DNA of 64,000 bases from Rutpela maculata (taxonomy: Eukaryota; Arthropoda; Insecta; Coleoptera; Cerambycidae), in contig OW386285.2 of assembly GCA_936432065.2 (NCBI GenBank), forward strand, positions 175,937,984 to 176,001,983, given 5' to 3'. The position numbers and the translations under genes were made by a program. Under the pieces are notes generated by a model. That model was not told where the DNA came from, made no database searches, and worked only from the letters and a program-made list of their open reading frames with translations. Shown piece by piece: positions 62,908-64,000 of this stretch. Numbering within the stretch: position 1 is the stretch's first letter; each line of letters begins with the position of its first letter.

Positions 62908-63958
62908 ACATAGAAATAGAAATAGAAATAGAAAATTTATTGGTGCCAAGAAACAAGAGTTTTACACAAGTCAAAAAAACAAGGGGTTCATAAATACAAT
63001 ACAATACATGCATATACAAACAAAATACAATATAAATATAAAATAATAATACAATGAGTTGTATATTCTCTCAAGGTATTAAAATTGCCAGTCTGAAAAA
63101 TCATTATTATAAAAATCTTCCATAGAATAGAAACATTTGGATATAAGATATTTTTTTGTTACATATTTAAAACTTTTAGAAGGCAACAGTTTCACAGGGG
63201 ATGGTAGCAGGTTAAATAACTTCGGACCAAAATATGATATTCCGGATCTAGTTTTATGTACTCTGTGGAAGTCTATGTAAATATTTGCTTTATGTCTTGT
63301 ATCGTATGAGTGAATTTCTTCATGAGTTACGTAATTTGGTAGGTTATCTTTAACATATATGAGACACTGTAAGATATATAGTGATGGTACTGTGAGAATT
63401 TTCAGATCAATATAAGATTGTTTACAATCTTCTCTATACCCTAGCTTATTTATAATTCGTACTGCCTTCCTTTGTAATCCAAAAACGCGTTTCATGTTTG
63501 GAGCGTGACCCCAAGCATGAATTGCATATGATATTTTTGATTGAATAAGTGCATGGTAAGTTATTAAGAGTACTTGCTTGGACACTATTAATGACATATT
63601 TCTAATTGCATAGATACAAGGAGTTAACTTATTACATAGTTTATCAATGTGAGAGTTCCATGTGAGCTTAGGGTCAATATGTACCCCAAGAAATTTTACA
63701 GACTCTGGATTATTATTTACTCCCATATTACCTAAACTAAAAAACATGATTTCAGTTTTAGTAGCATTTAAGCTTAATCGATTCGCGACAAACCAAGCAG
63801 AGACCCTTGATCGTGTCTGTTCCAATTGTAACTGCAGTTCATTGCGATTTTCATTTTTATTAATTGTTGTTGCATCATCCGCGAAGAGAATGAAGTCGGC
63901 TCTTGGGTTGGCAAGCACCAAGTCGTTGACATATATGAGGAATAATACTGGTCCCAGC
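62908..63958 (-). mobile_element. CR1-like LINE 'J', 5'-truncated
   Basis: Minus-oriented. It starts inside the RT at VLGPVLFL and ends in a 3' UTR with GACTTGTGTAAAACTC, GGCACCAATAAA and a tail of TTTCTA units (62908-62930). It interrupts LINE I. No clear target duplication was resolved. Confidence 0.85.
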
Positions 63959-63960
63959 AC
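63079..63960 (-). pseudogene. LINE J reverse transcriptase C-terminal half
   Basis: 293 codons, open throughout: VLGPVLFLIYVNDLV, catalytic FADDATTINK, SVKFLGVHIDPKLTW, AWGHAPNMKRVFGLQRKAVR, ILTVPSLYILQCLIYVKD, YFGPKLFNLLPSPVKLL and a normal stop. It is close to K and G. The endonuclease and RT fingers were lost on insertion, so it is inactive although undamaged. Confidence 0.88.
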
Positions 63961-64000
63961 CTACCAATGAGAAGGGCGTCAAAGGAGGACTGGAAAATTT
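63959..64000 (+). pseudogene. LINE I continuation (edge of window)
   Basis: One frame reads MRRASKEDWKI, similar to the pre-RT linker of Jockey/R1 elements, which suggests LINE I resumes after J. Too short for certainty. Confidence 0.35.

Overview
The window is eukaryotic, AT-rich and built almost entirely of mobile DNA. The mixture points to an arthropod, most likely an insect with a large, repeat-rich genome: CR1/L2-like non-LTR retrotransposons (LINEs) with a cysteine-finger ORF1, Ty3/gypsy LTR retrotransposons, hAT elements with 8-bp target duplications, a piggyBac remnant, a tRNA-type SINE and long fold-back repeats. I could not support any host protein gene, functional tRNA, rRNA or CRISPR array. 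The species cannot be named from the sequence.

Layout. 1-14.1 kb: a run of non-autonomous DNA elements. Two tandem copies of one hAT MITE start at 1092 and 1786. The second copy carries a small nested hAT MITE (2084-2291) and is split by a 9.74-kb fold-back complex (2394-12134) made of ~600-bp units in both orientations; its right half reappears at 12135-12636. Three more hAT elements follow (12640-13135, 13160-13397, 13427-14101), each with a perfect 8-bp duplication. 14.1-17.3 kb: mostly unrecognised sequence with a piggyBac 3' remnant. 17.28-24.06 kb: a long-inverted-repeat element whose arms are arrays of two conserved boxes repeated every ~142 bp; it contains a dead LINE (20.6-22.5 kb). 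24.8-25.2 kb: a SINE. 25.5-29.8 kb (minus): a near-complete decayed LINE. 30.3-31.3 kb (minus): a broken hAT-type transposase gene. 32.0-36.2 kb (minus): a deletion-derived gypsy element whose remaining ORF is open. 36.2-37.65 kb (minus): a LINE 3' end. 37.65-41.9 kb (minus): a LINE with both ORFs intact.

42.1-62.2 kb (plus) is a nest. LINE 'E' was split in its endonuclease by LINE 'G'. G was split in ORF1 by a 5'-truncated LINE 'F' (44326-47160, 11-bp duplication) and in its reverse transcriptase by a 10.1-kb gypsy element 'H' (49767-59861, 4-bp duplication). H has 2.1-kb LTRs that differ at one base by eye, so it is very young. 62.2-64.0 kb: fragment of a Jockey/R1-type LINE interrupted by a minus-strand LINE 3' end.

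Translation signals link several elements. The intact LINE at 38-42 kb has a T TTT TTA heptamer three codons before the ORF1 stop, and ORF2 is open in the -1 frame from that point. The LINE at 25-30 kb has the same motif with seven Ts, which fuses ORF1 to ORF2. Gypsy H has a T TTA AAT heptamer at the gag stop with pol in the -1 frame. These fit programmed -1 frameshifting and are the most testable functional inference here.
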